Counted from the first letter of the stretch, positions 7,338 through 16,287 are shown. The stretch: DNA of 46,535 nt from Candidatus Melainabacteria bacterium GWF2_37_15 (GCA_001784565.1 MFRL01000001.1:1-46535); one strand, 5' to 3'. Numbers and translations are program-made. Notes: a model not told the origin generated them from the sequence alone.

Positions 7338-8069
7338 ATGAATTTAGATTCTTCTATTTTTAATCAGGTAATGGGTAATGTGTATACTGCAAAGTCAAAT
7401 GGACTAAATAGCAGGATTTTACCTCAAACAAAGCCTGATTCCTTATTTAGTAAAACTAACCCTCTGGAAACAAAGCCCCCAACGCAGGCCCTTTTCCTGA
7501 CTCAAACCCTTGATGTAAAAAGTGTTGCAAACTCCATGATTAAAATAATTGACGCAAAAGATTCTTACACCGGCAAACATTCCAAGTCTGTACAAAAATA
7601 TGCCGGAATTTTCACAAAAATGCTGGGCTTTTCTGACGAGGAAAGCGAGTTTATAAGCGTTGGCTCAGCATTCCACGATATAGGCAAAATAAGTGTTCCT
7701 GAATCAATTCTAAATAGTAATTCTCCTTTAACAAATGAAGAATTTGAAAAAATAAAGCAGCACCCGGAAGTTGGCTGCAAAATTCTTGAGGGAATGCCTG
7801 CATTCAGCGAAGTAGCCTCCAAAATAGTAAGAAGCCATCATGAAAGCTGGGATGGATCAGGCTATCCTGACAACCTCTCAGGCGAAAACATCCCTACAGG
7901 TGCAAGAATAGTAGCCATAGTGGATTCTTATCATGCAATGACAAGTAACAGGCCGTATAGGAAAGGTATGCCGACTGATGAAGCCATAAGAAGGCTGGGA
8001 AATGGGGCGGGAACGCAGTGGGACCCTGAACTTGTAAAAGAGTTTATAAAAATAAGCCCTATGATTTAA
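7338..8069 (+). CDS. HD-GYP domain protein, probable cyclic di-GMP phosphodiesterase
   Basis: From ATG 7338 the product has 243 residues. I prefer this start to the ATG at 7326 because the AAGGGA sequence at 7321 overlaps 7326 but sits at a usable distance from 7338. After about 70 poorly conserved residues comes a complete HD-GYP domain: SYTGKHS, the HD pair in AFHDIGK, the second histidine motif RSHHESWDGSGYP, and DSYHAMTSNRPYR. These are the metal-binding and GYP signatures of enzymes that hydrolyse c-di-GMP. There is no receiver or sensory domain and no membrane segment. Confidence 0.92.
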   Translation: MNLDSSIFNQVMGNVYTAKSNGLNSRILPQTKPDSLFSKTNPLETKPPTQALFLTQTLDVKSVANSMIKIIDAKDSYTGKHSKSVQKYAGIFTKMLGFSDEESEFISVGSAFHDIGKISVPESILNSNSPLTNEEFEKIKQHPEVGCKILEGMPAFSEVASKIVRSHHESWDGSGYPDNLSGENIPTGARIVAIVDSYHAMTSNRPYRKGMPTDEAIRRLGNGAGTQWDPELVKEFIKISPMI

Positions 8070-8162
8070 AGGATTTACATCCCAAGATTGATGATTCAAC
8101 CCTGCATAAAGAGGTAATCTTATAAAGGTAGGGAAATACTAGCTTGGGGAGTCGTGTATAAT

Positions 8163-9272
8163 ATGAAAATTTTTAAGCAATTTATGTTTATAACAGGGCT
8201 GTGCGCATTGTTAATCAACAATCCTGTGAATGCTTTCGAAGGCGCAATATTAAAAGGTATAGAAATTGACTCTCCTGATAATCAAAGCTATAGAGTCATA
8301 GTAAGAACTGATAAAGATGTGCCTATTAAAAAATACATAACCGCATCGAACAAAGTTGTGCTTGAGCTGGAAGACATCAGGCCTGCCCAGTCCATAAACA
8401 CCAAATATAACAATGCTACGGAAATGGATCACGTTATTGTACAACCATCTTCAGGTAATAAACTACGGATTTTCCTTCAGGGGTTTAATATCGCAGCTGG
8501 TAAAATTATTCTTGATACAAGAGATGAAACATTAAGCTTTATAGCCACTCCTGAAACTCCAGAAATTCCTAAAACTTCTGAAACGGAAACAGCGGAAATA
8601 GTGAAAACAGTAGAAGTCGCACAACCGACGGAAACAGCACCATCTGAACCAATATTCATTGATCTTTCCGATAAATCAGTTGATAAAATAAAGTCTGTTA
8701 CACCTGTAGCAGCTGTAACGCCTGTAGCTGCCTACGAGGAAACAAGCAGTGCTAATTTTAAAAGTGTTCAAAATTCACTTACATCAGGTGATTCTTTTGA
8801 CTGGGTATTAAGGTTTATAATGCTAGCAATGATTATAGCTGTGGGTATTAAGTTCTTTAGCAAGCCTAAAGCTGTTGAAATTAGCCTGACATCCGAGAAA
8901 GAAAAGTCCAGGGAACTTCTGACTAAAAGCCTGGGCGCTCCAATTATAGCAAGAAAACCTGTTAACAATATTAATATGTCTACATCTCAATACGGACTCA
9001 AAGAATACCAGAACAGCCAGTTACCGCCAAGAAGAATGAGTTCGCCAGCGCCGCTGGAAAGGCCGATATTAAAACCAAAAGCCGCCCCGGCATCAAGCGC
9101 TGTAAGACAGGCTACACAAACAAAAATTACAAAAAAACAGACACAACAAGCACAGGAAAACTTTGACGGTACGAAATTCCTTGAAACAATGGCTGCAATA
9201 TATCAAAAAAGCGGCAGGGATGACCTTGCGACAGGCATAAGGGAAAATATTTTAAGAAAACAGGTAGGGTAG
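8163..9272 (+). CDS. AMIN-domain envelope protein with signal peptide and single membrane segment
   Basis: The ATG at 8163 is preferred over GTG 8154 because GGGGAG lies ten bases upstream. The 369-residue product begins with a signal peptide (hydrophobic FMFITGLCALLI, cleavage likely after VNAF), followed by an AMIN-like domain (about 25-130; YRVIVRTDKDVPIKKY, VVLELEDI). AMIN domains bind peptidoglycan or periplasmic polymers and are frequent in cyanobacterial envelope proteins, amidases and secretins. A Thr/Glu/Pro-rich linker follows, then a membrane helix (WVLRFIMLAMIIAVGIKFF, about 218-236), then a basic, Gln/Pro-rich tail of about 130 residues. A terminator follows at 9293. Confidence 0.78.
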   Translation: MKIFKQFMFITGLCALLINNPVNAFEGAILKGIEIDSPDNQSYRVIVRTDKDVPIKKYITASNKVVLELEDIRPAQSINTKYNNATEMDHVIVQPSSGNKLRIFLQGFNIAAGKIILDTRDETLSFIATPETPEIPKTSETETAEIVKTVEVAQPTETAPSEPIFIDLSDKSVDKIKSVTPVAAVTPVAAYEETSSANFKSVQNSLTSGDSFDWVLRFIMLAMIIAVGIKFFSKPKAVEISLTSEKEKSRELLTKSLGAPIIARKPVNNINMSTSQYGLKEYQNSQLPPRRMSSPAPLERPILKPKAAPASSAVRQATQTKITKKQTQQAQENFDGTKFLETMAAIYQKSGRDDLATGIRENILRKQVG

Positions 9273-9292
9273 GAGAAAAGGAATAAATAACG

Positions 9293-9318
9293 AAACCTGC
9301 GAATAACGCAGGTTTTTT
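9293..9318 (+). terminator. Intrinsic terminator after the AMIN-domain gene
   Basis: AAACCTGCG and CGCAGGTTT pair across a five-base loop (AATAA), and the hairpin runs into a T tract. It begins 20 bases after the stop codon. Confidence 0.88.
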
Positions 9319-9341
9319 ATTGTTTAGCTATTTTTAAATAT

Positions 9342-9602
9342 TTATTTAGTGCTGGATTTCATCATTTCAAAAGAATCAGCTTTATATTTATTTGAGTATA
9401 CTTTTAATTGTCCATCAGCTAAATTTAAAATTGCTGGTTCTGCTGGCACAACATAGCCGCTTAATTTATTTTTAGATGATTCCCCAAAAGGTAAAAATGC
9501 AACCATTTCAGGTTCTGTCCCTTTTTCAGACGATTTTATTCTGTCCCTCTCACTTTCCATGAATAGAGTTGGTCGTTTTAAATTAGCTGGATTAATATTC
9601 AT
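9342..9602 (-). CDS. Small hypothetical protein
   Basis: An 86-residue protein of unknown family with no membrane segment or signal. It is rich in charged residues near the N-terminus (SERDRIKSSEKGTEPE). AGGAGA lies eight bases before the ATG, strong support for a real gene. The upstream T-tract/TTTTATATA element at 9631-9654 resembles that before the gene at 3777. Confidence 0.7.
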   Translation of the reverse strand: MNINPANLKRPTLFMESERDRIKSSEKGTEPEMVAFLPFGESSKNKLSGYVVPAEPAILNLADGQLKVYSNKYKADSFEMMKSSTK

Positions 9603-9630
9603 AAATTTTCTCCTGACTTATATCTACTTA

Positions 9631-9654
9631 TATAAAACCCCTAAATAAAAAATT
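9631..9654 (-). promoter_or_regulatory. Candidate promoter: AATTTTTTATTTAGGGG plus TTTTATATA
   Basis: On the minus strand, AATTTTTTATTTAGGGG is followed directly by TTTTATATAAG, 29-52 bases before the start at 9602. TTTAGGGG plus TTTTATA is nearly the same as the element at 3725-3746. Confidence 0.38.
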
Positions 9655-9738
9655 AACCTCTTAGCATTAAACCTGTAATACTTTGTTACACCAGCCGGCA
9701 TTATTGTTATGTAAGTATTTTAAGTCTATAATTTTGAA

Positions 9739-10203
9739 ATGAATGAACAGAAATCATTTATGCTTGAAGCTGTAAAGCTCGCGGGGATGGCCTTAGACAA
9801 CAACCATGGCGGGCCGTTTGGTGCGGTTATTGTAAAAAACGGTAAAATCATAGCCCAGGGATATAACCAGGTAATCAAAACCAACGACCCGACCGCTCAC
9901 GCCGAGATACTAGCTATAAGAGAAGCATCAAAAATTTTAAATACCTATGACCTCGGCGAATGCGAAATTTATACAAGCTGCGAACCCTGCCCAATGTGCC
10001 TGGCTGCCTGCCACTGGGCAAATATACGTAAAATTTACTATTCAAACACACGTAAAGATGCTGAAAATATAGGCTTTAAAGATAATTTAATGTACGAAGA
10101 ACTTAAAATTACAACAAATAACCGGCTAACAAGGATTGAAATACCAGAAGCGCTAGAAATATTTAAAAAATGGAAACAAAAACCAAACAAAATAATATAC
10201 TGA
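9739..10203 (+). CDS. guaD: Guanine deaminase (CDA-fold, GuaD type)
   Basis: Converts guanine to xanthine in purine salvage or catabolism. The 154-residue protein has the zinc-binding pair of the cytidine deaminase fold, TAHAE (H54, E56) and PCPMC (C84, C87). The segment GGPFGAVIVKNGKIIAQG resembles Bacillus guanine deaminase, and the C-terminal KWKQKPNKIIY also fits that branch better than tRNA adenosine deaminase TadA. Its 3' end overlaps rimO by 34 bases in another frame. There is no strong ribosome-binding site. TadA activity remains a lesser possibility. Confidence 0.85.
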   Translation: MNEQKSFMLEAVKLAGMALDNNHGGPFGAVIVKNGKIIAQGYNQVIKTNDPTAHAEILAIREASKILNTYDLGECEIYTSCEPCPMCLAACHWANIRKIYYSNTRKDAENIGFKDNLMYEELKITTNNRLTRIEIPEALEIFKKWKQKPNKIIY

Positions 10204-11489
10204 AAATCGGGCTTATAAGCCTTGGATGCCCAAAAAACCTGGTGGATTCCGAAAATCTGCTCGGAATCCTGCATCAAGACGGCTATGAAATCACACTTGA
10301 TGAGCAGAACGCCGATATTGTCGTCGTTAACACCTGCTCCTTCATAAAAGAAGCCGAACAAGAATCTGTCAGGACAATTCTTAACCTTACTGAAGTCGGT
10401 AAAAAGGTGATTATCGCAGGCTGCCTGCCGCAAAAACACGGAGAAGAACTCAGAAAAGTCATCCCTGAAGCTTATGGATTTGTTGGCACAGGTGATTTAC
10501 ATAAAATATCCGATATTATTAAAGGCAATTCATCGTTTGAAGTCCAGAAAACACCACATCACCGTCATATTGAAGATGCTAAAAGATTTCATATATCCAT
10601 AGGCCCTGGCGCTTATGTAAAAATTGCCGAAGGGTGTGATTATTCCTGCTCTTTTTGCGTTATTCCTTCACTTCGAGGCAAATATACAAGCAGGCCAATC
10701 GAATCAGTCGTTAAAGAAGCCCAAGAACTCGCAAAAGAAGGCGTGAGTGAAATAATCCTCATAGCTCAGGACACCACCAACTACGGAAAAGATATTTACG
10801 GAAAGCCCTCATTGCCCGCCCTGCTTGAAAAATTAAACGATATTGATGAAATTTCCTGGATAAGAATAATGTATTTTTACCCTTCCCTGGCTAATGATGA
10901 ACTGCTCGATACAATGGCCCGGCTTGAAAAAGTTGTAAAGTATATAGATATTCCACTTCAACACTCACATCCTGATATTTTAAAAATGATGAACCGACCC
11001 GCCATTGATAACGGCAGGCTTATTGAGAAAATCAGGGAAAAAATCAATGATGTTGCGATCAGGACAGTGTTTATAACAGGCTTCCCTGGCGAAACCGAGC
11101 AGCATTTCGAGCATTTATACAATTTTATTGAAAAATACAGGTTCGATAAGCTGGGAGTGTTTGAATATTCAAAGGAAGCGAGCACTGTTTCAGGCAAACT
11201 TAAAGGCCAGGTTTCTGCTAAAGTAAAAAAATACAGAAAAAACCAACTTATGAAGCTTCAACAGGGAATCTCCACAGAAATTAATCAATCCCTCATAGGA
11301 AAAACAATACCTTCAATTATTGAAACCGTTTCACCTAAACAGGTTATAGGAAGAACATACCGGGACGCACCGGAAATTGACGGGCTTGTTTACATAAACA
11401 CAACCGAATCACTTACCCCGGGCGACATTGTAAATGTCAAAATAACGCATGCAACAGAGTATGATTTGAAAGGCATTATACCTTCTTAG
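10170..11489 (+). CDS. rimO: Ribosomal protein S12 methylthiotransferase RimO
   Basis: RimO adds a methylthio group to an aspartate of ribosomal protein S12. At 439 residues it has the complete architecture: MTTase domain with cysteines C20 (SLGCPKN), C56 (NTCSF) and C85 (AGCLPQ) for the auxiliary cluster, radical SAM motif CDYSCSFC (C156, C160, C163), and a C-terminal TRAM domain (about 373-439). GLISLGCPKNLVDSE distinguishes it from MiaB. It begins inside the guanine deaminase gene and ends 14 bases into the convergent universal stress protein gene, so spacing here is very tight. Confidence 0.96.
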   Translation: METKTKQNNILKIGLISLGCPKNLVDSENLLGILHQDGYEITLDEQNADIVVVNTCSFIKEAEQESVRTILNLTEVGKKVIIAGCLPQKHGEELRKVIPEAYGFVGTGDLHKISDIIKGNSSFEVQKTPHHRHIEDAKRFHISIGPGAYVKIAEGCDYSCSFCVIPSLRGKYTSRPIESVVKEAQELAKEGVSEIILIAQDTTNYGKDIYGKPSLPALLEKLNDIDEISWIRIMYFYPSLANDELLDTMARLEKVVKYIDIPLQHSHPDILKMMNRPAIDNGRLIEKIREKINDVAIRTVFITGFPGETEQHFEHLYNFIEKYRFDKLGVFEYSKEASTVSGKLKGQVSAKVKKYRKNQLMKLQQGISTEINQSLIGKTIPSIIETVSPKQVIGRTYRDAPEIDGLVYINTTESLTPGDIVNVKITHATEYDLKGIIPS

Positions 11490-12330
11490 TAGGCACAATC
11501 ATAACCGGGCAGAATGTATTATCTAGAACCCTTTTGCTTATACTGCCGAGTAACACAGAAGAAACCCCTTCCCTCCCGTGAGAACCCATAATTATAAGGT
11601 CTTTTTGTTTAGCTTCAGCATATTCCATTATTTCATTAGCTGTATCACCCTCCTGTATTATACCCGAATCCACCTTTATTCCTTTTTCTGCGGTCAGGCG
11701 TGTTGATTGCTCAATTATTTGTCGTGCGTTTTCTTCCTGTTTATCTAAAATTCTCTGCAACCACTCCTTATCCGTGGTTATTTCTATCGGCAAATCCTCT
11801 TTCCCTTGCTTAACAGTCAAAATTTCCACTGATGAATTCGTAAAATCAAGTATTTCCACTGCTTTTGTTATTGAATTGTACGAATTCTCACTCCCATCCA
11901 CAGCAAACAACACATCTTTTTTCCCTTGAGATGGTTTTACTCTCTGTGTCATCCTGGCAATAAAAACCGGTACTGAGGACTTTTCAGCCACTTTTCGACT
12001 TGTGCTGCCTATCCATTTATATAAAACATTACTACGTGAACCTATAACAATCAGGTCATACCTTTCTTCCAAGGTTCGTTTAATTATTTCCTCAGCCGGA
12101 TTTCCCAGCGGGCTAAGCGTTCTTATGACTTTTATCCCTTTGGATTCAACATAAGATCGGGCACTTTCAAGATTTTGCAGCTTATAATCTTTGTATATGG
12201 GAATATGCGCATAATCCAAATCGCTAACGCTTATAATATCAGCTTCACACCCATCCTTTAAAAAAGGCAAGGCTTTTTCGAACGAATGCAAAGCTGCATT
12301 AGAAAAATCAGTACAGTAAAGGATTTTCAT
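11476..12330 (-). CDS. Tandem-domain universal stress protein (UspA family)
   Basis: The 284-residue product contains two Usp domains. The first begins MKILYCTDFSNAALHSFEKA and includes the ATP-loop-like IVIGSRSNVLYKWIGSTSRKV. The second begins VLFAVDGSENSYNSITKA and ends LIIMGSHGREGVSSVLLGSISKRVL followed by CPVMIVP. The G-x2-G-x9-G[ST] pattern in both suggests nucleotide binding. It overlaps rimO convergently by 14 bases. The next gene upstream on the same strand stops 35 bases away, so co-transcription with the HAD/NeuB pair is possible. Confidence 0.9.
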   Translation of the reverse strand: MKILYCTDFSNAALHSFEKALPFLKDGCEADIISVSDLDYAHIPIYKDYKLQNLESARSYVESKGIKVIRTLSPLGNPAEEIIKRTLEERYDLIVIGSRSNVLYKWIGSTSRKVAEKSSVPVFIARMTQRVKPSQGKKDVLFAVDGSENSYNSITKAVEILDFTNSSVEILTVKQGKEDLPIEITTDKEWLQRILDKQEENARQIIEQSTRLTAEKGIKVDSGIIQEGDTANEIMEYAEAKQKDLIIMGSHGREGVSSVLLGSISKRVLDNTFCPVMIVPTKKV

Positions 12331-12365
12331 AATACATGAATTAAAAAGGAAAATTCATCTGAAGT

Positions 12366-12866
12366 CTATTGCATAACCTGACTAGACAAGAATAAAAGAG
12401 AATCAATAACTTCCCTAAACACTCCATCACCTGCATTAGCCTGCGTAATCAATACGCCCGGCACTTGCTTAACCCTGTAGTTAGCTTGAGGAACTGTCAC
12501 AGCAGCACCAACCACCTCCAGCGCCAAGATATCATTAATATCATCCCCAATGTAGCATATTTCTGATAACGGCACGCCGTATTTCTCAGAAATACTTGTT
12601 AACGCCGCTAATTTGTCCTTTATACCCTGATGCACGTCCTCAAGCTTGAACTTTGCAGCCAACCGGTCAATAATATAATTTTTTTCCCCGGAAATAATCG
12701 CCACCTTATACCCGTTTTTAACGGCCAGCGACATCCCCATAATGTCCTTAAAGCTAATGCGTTTTACTTCTTCATCACTAACAGACGAGTAATAAACATA
12801 CCCGTCTGTCAGTACACCATCAAAATCCGTTGCAATAATTTTTATGTTCTTATTTAAATTAAGCAT
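12366..12866 (-). CDS. HAD-family phosphatase of the KdsC/YrbI type
   Basis: A 166-residue type C0 HAD phosphatase with no cap domain. It has the nucleophile motif TDFDGVLTDG (D14, D16), IISGEKN as motif II, and YIGDDINDI as motif IV. The family hydrolyses 3-deoxy-D-manno-octulosonate 8-phosphate or 9-phosphate nonulosonates. The gene overlaps the upstream NeuB-family gene by 13 bases, suggesting that the pair makes and dephosphorylates a sialic-acid-like sugar, though KDO cannot be excluded. No transferase or CMP-sugar synthetase is adjacent. Confidence 0.88.
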   Translation of the reverse strand: MLNLNKNIKIIATDFDGVLTDGYVYYSSVSDEEVKRISFKDIMGMSLAVKNGYKVAIISGEKNYIIDRLAAKFKLEDVHQGIKDKLAALTSISEKYGVPLSEICYIGDDINDILALEVVGAAVTVPQANYRVKQVPGVLITQANAGDGVFREVIDSLLFLSSQVMQ

Positions 12867-13747
12867 TTGCTTGCAGAATTAAAAACCCTTCTAAGCTTTT
12901 TAATAATTGGTTTTTCACTGTTATATACGACTTTATGTCCATCACCAAGTAATCTTGGAACAGCGCGGATGTCTCTTACCATTTTATGTAAACCTGTCGG
13001 CTCAAGACTGGCCGCATGGTCGCTGCCCCACATTGTTCTATCAAGGGTTATATGCCTTTCAATAGATACCGCTCCGAATGCAGCAGCGAGTATAGATGGA
13101 GTTATACCTCTTTCATGCCCACTATATCCGATTGGACAGTCATATTTTCTATCAAATTCAAAAATTGCATTAAGATTCGCCTCATCAGCGTCTGTCGGAT
13201 AGGTTGATGTGCAGTGATAAAGTACTACATTATCAGTTCCGGTTATACTCAGGGCATGTTCAATTTCTTCCACGCTGCTCATGCCCGTGGATATTAATAT
13301 AGGTTTTCCTTTGGAAGCTGTATACCTTAACAATTCATCATCAGTAAGTGTTGCAGACGCTATTTTATAGCATGGAGGGTCAAAGAACTCGATAAAATCC
13401 ACAGCTCCACTATCCCAACAGGAAGCGAACCACATTATTCCCCTTTTTCTGCAATAATCGTCAATTTCTTCATAATCTTCCAGCTTAAGTTCAAGCCCTC
13501 TTTTCAAATCGCCATTTGTTTCACCAAACGGATTCGGCCTTGGTAAAGCAAGTTCTTCCGCTGAATACACAACATCCACGGTTCTTTTCTGAAATTTTAT
13601 CGCATCACATCCCATTGACCCGGCTATGTCGATTAATTTTTTTGCAATGTTAACACATCCGTTATGGTTTATGCCTATTTCAGCAATAATAAAACAAGGA
13701 TGCTCTTTACCAATTAATTTGTTTCCAACTCTAACGACTTTACCCAT
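12854..13747 (-). CDS. NeuB-family nonulosonate (sialic-acid-like) synthase lacking the SAF domain
   Basis: Members condense phosphoenolpyruvate with an N-acyl hexosamine (or its 6-phosphate) to make a nine-carbon 2-keto acid for surface glycans. Recognisable segments are FIIAEIGINHNG, DAIKFQKRTVD, ILISTGMSSVEEIE, CTSTYPT, IGYSGHERGI and a metal/substrate segment around ERHITLDRTMWGSDHAASLEP. At 297 residues it ends shortly after the TIM barrel; most NeuB, LegI and PseI proteins are about 340-350 residues with a C-terminal antifreeze-like SAF domain, which is absent here. The start is preceded by a G-rich stretch. Together with the phosphatase it forms a two-gene unit. Confidence 0.87.
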   Translation of the reverse strand: MGKVVRVGNKLIGKEHPCFIIAEIGINHNGCVNIAKKLIDIAGSMGCDAIKFQKRTVDVVYSAEELALPRPNPFGETNGDLKRGLELKLEDYEEIDDYCRKRGIMWFASCWDSGAVDFIEFFDPPCYKIASATLTDDELLRYTASKGKPILISTGMSSVEEIEHALSITGTDNVVLYHCTSTYPTDADEANLNAIFEFDRKYDCPIGYSGHERGITPSILAAAFGAVSIERHITLDRTMWGSDHAASLEPTGLHKMVRDIRAVPRLLGDGHKVVYNSEKPIIKKLRRVFNSASKCLI

Positions 13748-13872
13748 ATAATTCTACCCCCAGCCTTTTAAGTATATCCACTTTATCACCTTTTAAACTC
13801 AATTTCCTGCTATAATTAAATGAGTTTTTGTTAAGTACCTTCTTTTCAAGAAAGTTAGTTTTTAATTATAGT

Positions 13873-14721
13873 ATGGATTGTTATCTTTGTAAAAATAATT
13901 CTCATTCCTTAATAAAAGACAGGGTAAGGGACAGAGAAAACATAAAAGTCCTGAAATGCAACAACTGCGGTCTTGTTTTTCTTGACAAAAATGAACATAT
14001 AAACCCGGGGTTTTATGAAGAAGGCGGTATGGGGAAATCCATCAGTTTCGGCAGTATAGCAGCTGATACAGATAAAATTGATACAGAAAAAAGATTTAAT
14101 TTACACAAGGAATTTTTTAAGAACAAGAGAATACTGGATTTTGGCTGTGGCAAAGGCTCTTTATTAAAAAAGATTAAAGAATCAAACATTTCACTGGAAC
14201 TCTTTGCTCTCGAGCCTGATAAAAAATGCCGGGATTTTCTGGAAAAAGATTTTAAAGTTTTCTCCTCTATTGAAGAAATCCCTGATAAAACCCTTGATGT
14301 TATCACCTTATTTCATGTAATGGAACACTTAAAAGACCCTCTCACAGTATTAAATTTGCTTTATCCGAAGCTTGCAGCAGGAGGCAAAATAATTATAGAA
14401 GTGCCTTCTTCTACTGATGTACTTCTTCATTTGTACGATTGCAAGGCATTTTCCGATTTCACATACTGGAGCTGCCATTTATACCTGTTTGATCAGACTA
14501 CACTAAAGACCTTACTGGAAAAAACTAACTTTAAAACTCATTCTATAAGGCAATATCAACGTTACACCCTTGCAAACCACCTGCACTGGCTTTCTAAAGG
14601 CAAACCCGCCGGTCACATTGAGTGGGCTTTTCTGGATAATGAAACCTTGCAGGCTGAATACGAAAAAAAGCTTGCAGAAATTGGGCAATGTGATTCGTTG
14701 CTAGCAATTATTGAGGAGTAG
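13873..14721 (+). CDS. Class I SAM methyltransferase with N-terminal zinc ribbon
   Basis: I start this at ATG 13873 because the protein then opens directly with a CxxC pair (MDCYLCKNN) matched by a second pair, CNNCGLVF, giving a rubredoxin-like zinc knuckle. The methyltransferase_23-type domain has ILDFGCGKGSLLKKI (SAM-binding glycine loop), ALEPD, and the post-motif VITLFHVMEHLKDPLTVL. This architecture is common in surface-sugar biosynthesis clusters, consistent with the divergent NeuB/HAD pair 125 bases away. The substrate is unknown. The 282-residue frame ends 21 bases into the convergent gene. Confidence 0.87.
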   Translation: MDCYLCKNNSHSLIKDRVRDRENIKVLKCNNCGLVFLDKNEHINPGFYEEGGMGKSISFGSIAADTDKIDTEKRFNLHKEFFKNKRILDFGCGKGSLLKKIKESNISLELFALEPDKKCRDFLEKDFKVFSSIEEIPDKTLDVITLFHVMEHLKDPLTVLNLLYPKLAAGGKIIIEVPSSTDVLLHLYDCKAFSDFTYWSCHLYLFDQTTLKTLLEKTNFKTHSIRQYQRYTLANHLHWLSKGKPAGHIEWAFLDNETLQAEYEKKLAEIGQCDSLLAIIEE

Positions 14722-15801
14722 CTCTCTCCTCCGCTCAATAAGATCAACAAACGCCTCCAACCTCGTGACAAATCCCGCCTTGCCAGTGAATTCATCCATA
14801 ACCAGTGATAAAACAGGGATATTGTTTGCTTTTGTTACATTATGCATTATGTTTTGAGAAATTATTTCCGGCATACAGGTAAACGGCAGAAGATGAATTA
14901 CGCCGTCAGTCTTGTTATTTCCGGCATTAACCGCATCCCCGATTGATTCAAGCGCATCTCCACCCACATCCCTTTTTATAAAGTCTCTTGCAAGTTTTTT
15001 TACTTTTTCCCCGTGAGTTTCTTCTAATTTAAACAACACTGGCTTTAAAAAGGCGTTCGTCCAGTTGCTCAAGTTTATTTTCCTGTGAACCTGCACACCC
15101 AACCTCCCCAGTTCGTTCTCCACATCCATATTTGAGAACTGGTCAATCACAACATAGATCTCACCGGTTAAATCTACATTAAGCACTGGCTTATGCTCAT
15201 TTATAGCTAATCCTAAAAACAATTCCACGCTTTTTTTAAGCGCTTTTCGGCTTTCTCCGGGGGTCATTGCTTCATCCAGAAGTTTGAGAGCTTTTGTTTG
15301 TATCCTTTTTGCGCTTCCTTTTTTTTGTTCTCTTGCTCTGTAGTAGCTGTAAACATTATCCAACTCGTCTAATAGGTCAATCTTAACTAAAACGAGTTCT
15401 ATTGCCCTTATAATATCAACCGGATTATTATTGCCTGTTGCTTCCCGAAACCCGTTATACAGCTCAAAAACCTTTCCTTTATACAGATCAAGGTTTATAA
15501 ATTTTGTATCATAACCCATATCCCTGATGGCGTTTCTTGCCATATCGCTATACTGGCCTAGCCTGCATGTCCCCGGACTGTCAATCATCAAAACAGCGTC
15601 TGCTCCAGCCTCTATAGCTTCCAAATAATTCCCCAACACAAGCTTGTACGGCAAACAGACCACTTCGGGACTGTGTTTACTGCCCAGGTTTAAAGTCCTT
15701 TTGGTTGAATACGGCGGCACAACAAAATCCGCGCCTAGGAGCCTGAAGGCCGAAGCAAGGGCTATATAGGTATTTCCCATATGCGGAAAGGAAACTTTCA
15801 T
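14701..15801 (-). CDS. Acyl-CoA dehydratase activase-related protein (DUF2229 / HgdB-like)
   Basis: The 366-residue protein starts MKVSFPHMGNTYIALASAF and contains PEVVCLPYKLVLGNYLEAIEAGAD, DSPGTCRLGQY and LLPFTCMPEIISQNI, the conserved cysteine-bearing segments of the DUF2229/2-hydroxyglutaryl-CoA dehydratase D-subunit group. Such proteins normally bind an Fe-S cluster and are often fused or paired with a BcrAD/BadFG-type ATPase activase. No ATPase partner is in the window, so the actual reaction is unknown. Convergent with the methyltransferase (21-base overlap). Confidence 0.82.
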   Translation of the reverse strand: MKVSFPHMGNTYIALASAFRLLGADFVVPPYSTKRTLNLGSKHSPEVVCLPYKLVLGNYLEAIEAGADAVLMIDSPGTCRLGQYSDMARNAIRDMGYDTKFINLDLYKGKVFELYNGFREATGNNNPVDIIRAIELVLVKIDLLDELDNVYSYYRAREQKKGSAKRIQTKALKLLDEAMTPGESRKALKKSVELFLGLAINEHKPVLNVDLTGEIYVVIDQFSNMDVENELGRLGVQVHRKINLSNWTNAFLKPVLFKLEETHGEKVKKLARDFIKRDVGGDALESIGDAVNAGNNKTDGVIHLLPFTCMPEIISQNIMHNVTKANNIPVLSLVMDEFTGKAGFVTRLEAFVDLIERRRELLLNNC

Positions 15802-15865
15802 AATTTTTGATTTTAATTTGATTTAAGATCAAAAAATATTATCCGGGTGGGCATATAACGACTAT

Positions 15866-16084
15866 CTATTCAAAAAATCTTTGCGGATAAATATCAAGAA
15901 CAAAAGCAATTTTCAACAACATTTTTAAACTTGGATCTTCTTTTCGATTTTCAACTCTGTTAATAAATTCCCTGGAACAATCCACCTTTTCTCCCAGTTC
16001 CTCTTGGGATAAGGCTTTTTCTTCCCTGTATTTTTTAATATTTTTGCTGATTATTTCCAGATATTTTAGTTCAAATTCTTGCAT
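15866..16084 (-). CDS. Small XRE-family helix-turn-helix regulator
   Basis: A 72-residue protein that is almost entirely one HTH_3 domain: NIKKYREEKALSQEELGEKV, then SREFINRVENRKEDPSLKMLLKIA. No ligand or toxin domain is attached. It stands alone between the DUF2229 gene and a repeat, so its target is unknown; it could be the remains of a mobile element or an orphan regulator. Confidence 0.88.
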   Translation of the reverse strand: MQEFELKYLEIISKNIKKYREEKALSQEELGEKVDCSREFINRVENRKEDPSLKMLLKIAFVLDIYPQRFFE

Positions 16085-16178
16085 AAAAAGATTTTAGATT
16101 TATATTTAATATAAATCTGTGAAGTAATACATCACTATATTTTATGCTGCTTGATATTGAATAAAAATCCCCAAAAAT

Positions 16179-16287
16179 GTCACCCCGTGCTTGACACGGG
16201 GTCTAGCTAATTAACAATAAAGTCTAATAGCCAAAAGGGATAGATGCCGCACTTGATGCGGCAAGACATTCCATGGCTCGCAATGAC
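16179..16287. repeat. Composite palindromic repeat (GTCATTGCGAG family)
   Basis: Contains CCCCGTG CTTGA CACGGGG on one side and GCCGCA CTTGA TGCGGC on the other, bounded by GTCACCCC and the reverse complement of GTCATTGCGAGCC. It lies between the XRE gene and the START-like gene. Hairpin units of this type are widespread dispersed repeats in many bacterial genomes. Confidence 0.7.

Noticed and set aside
9293-9318. Riboswitch or attenuator before the 9342 gene
   Set aside because: The hairpin directly follows the AMIN gene stop in plus orientation with a T tract, so it is a simple terminator; it lies downstream, not upstream, of the minus-strand gene.
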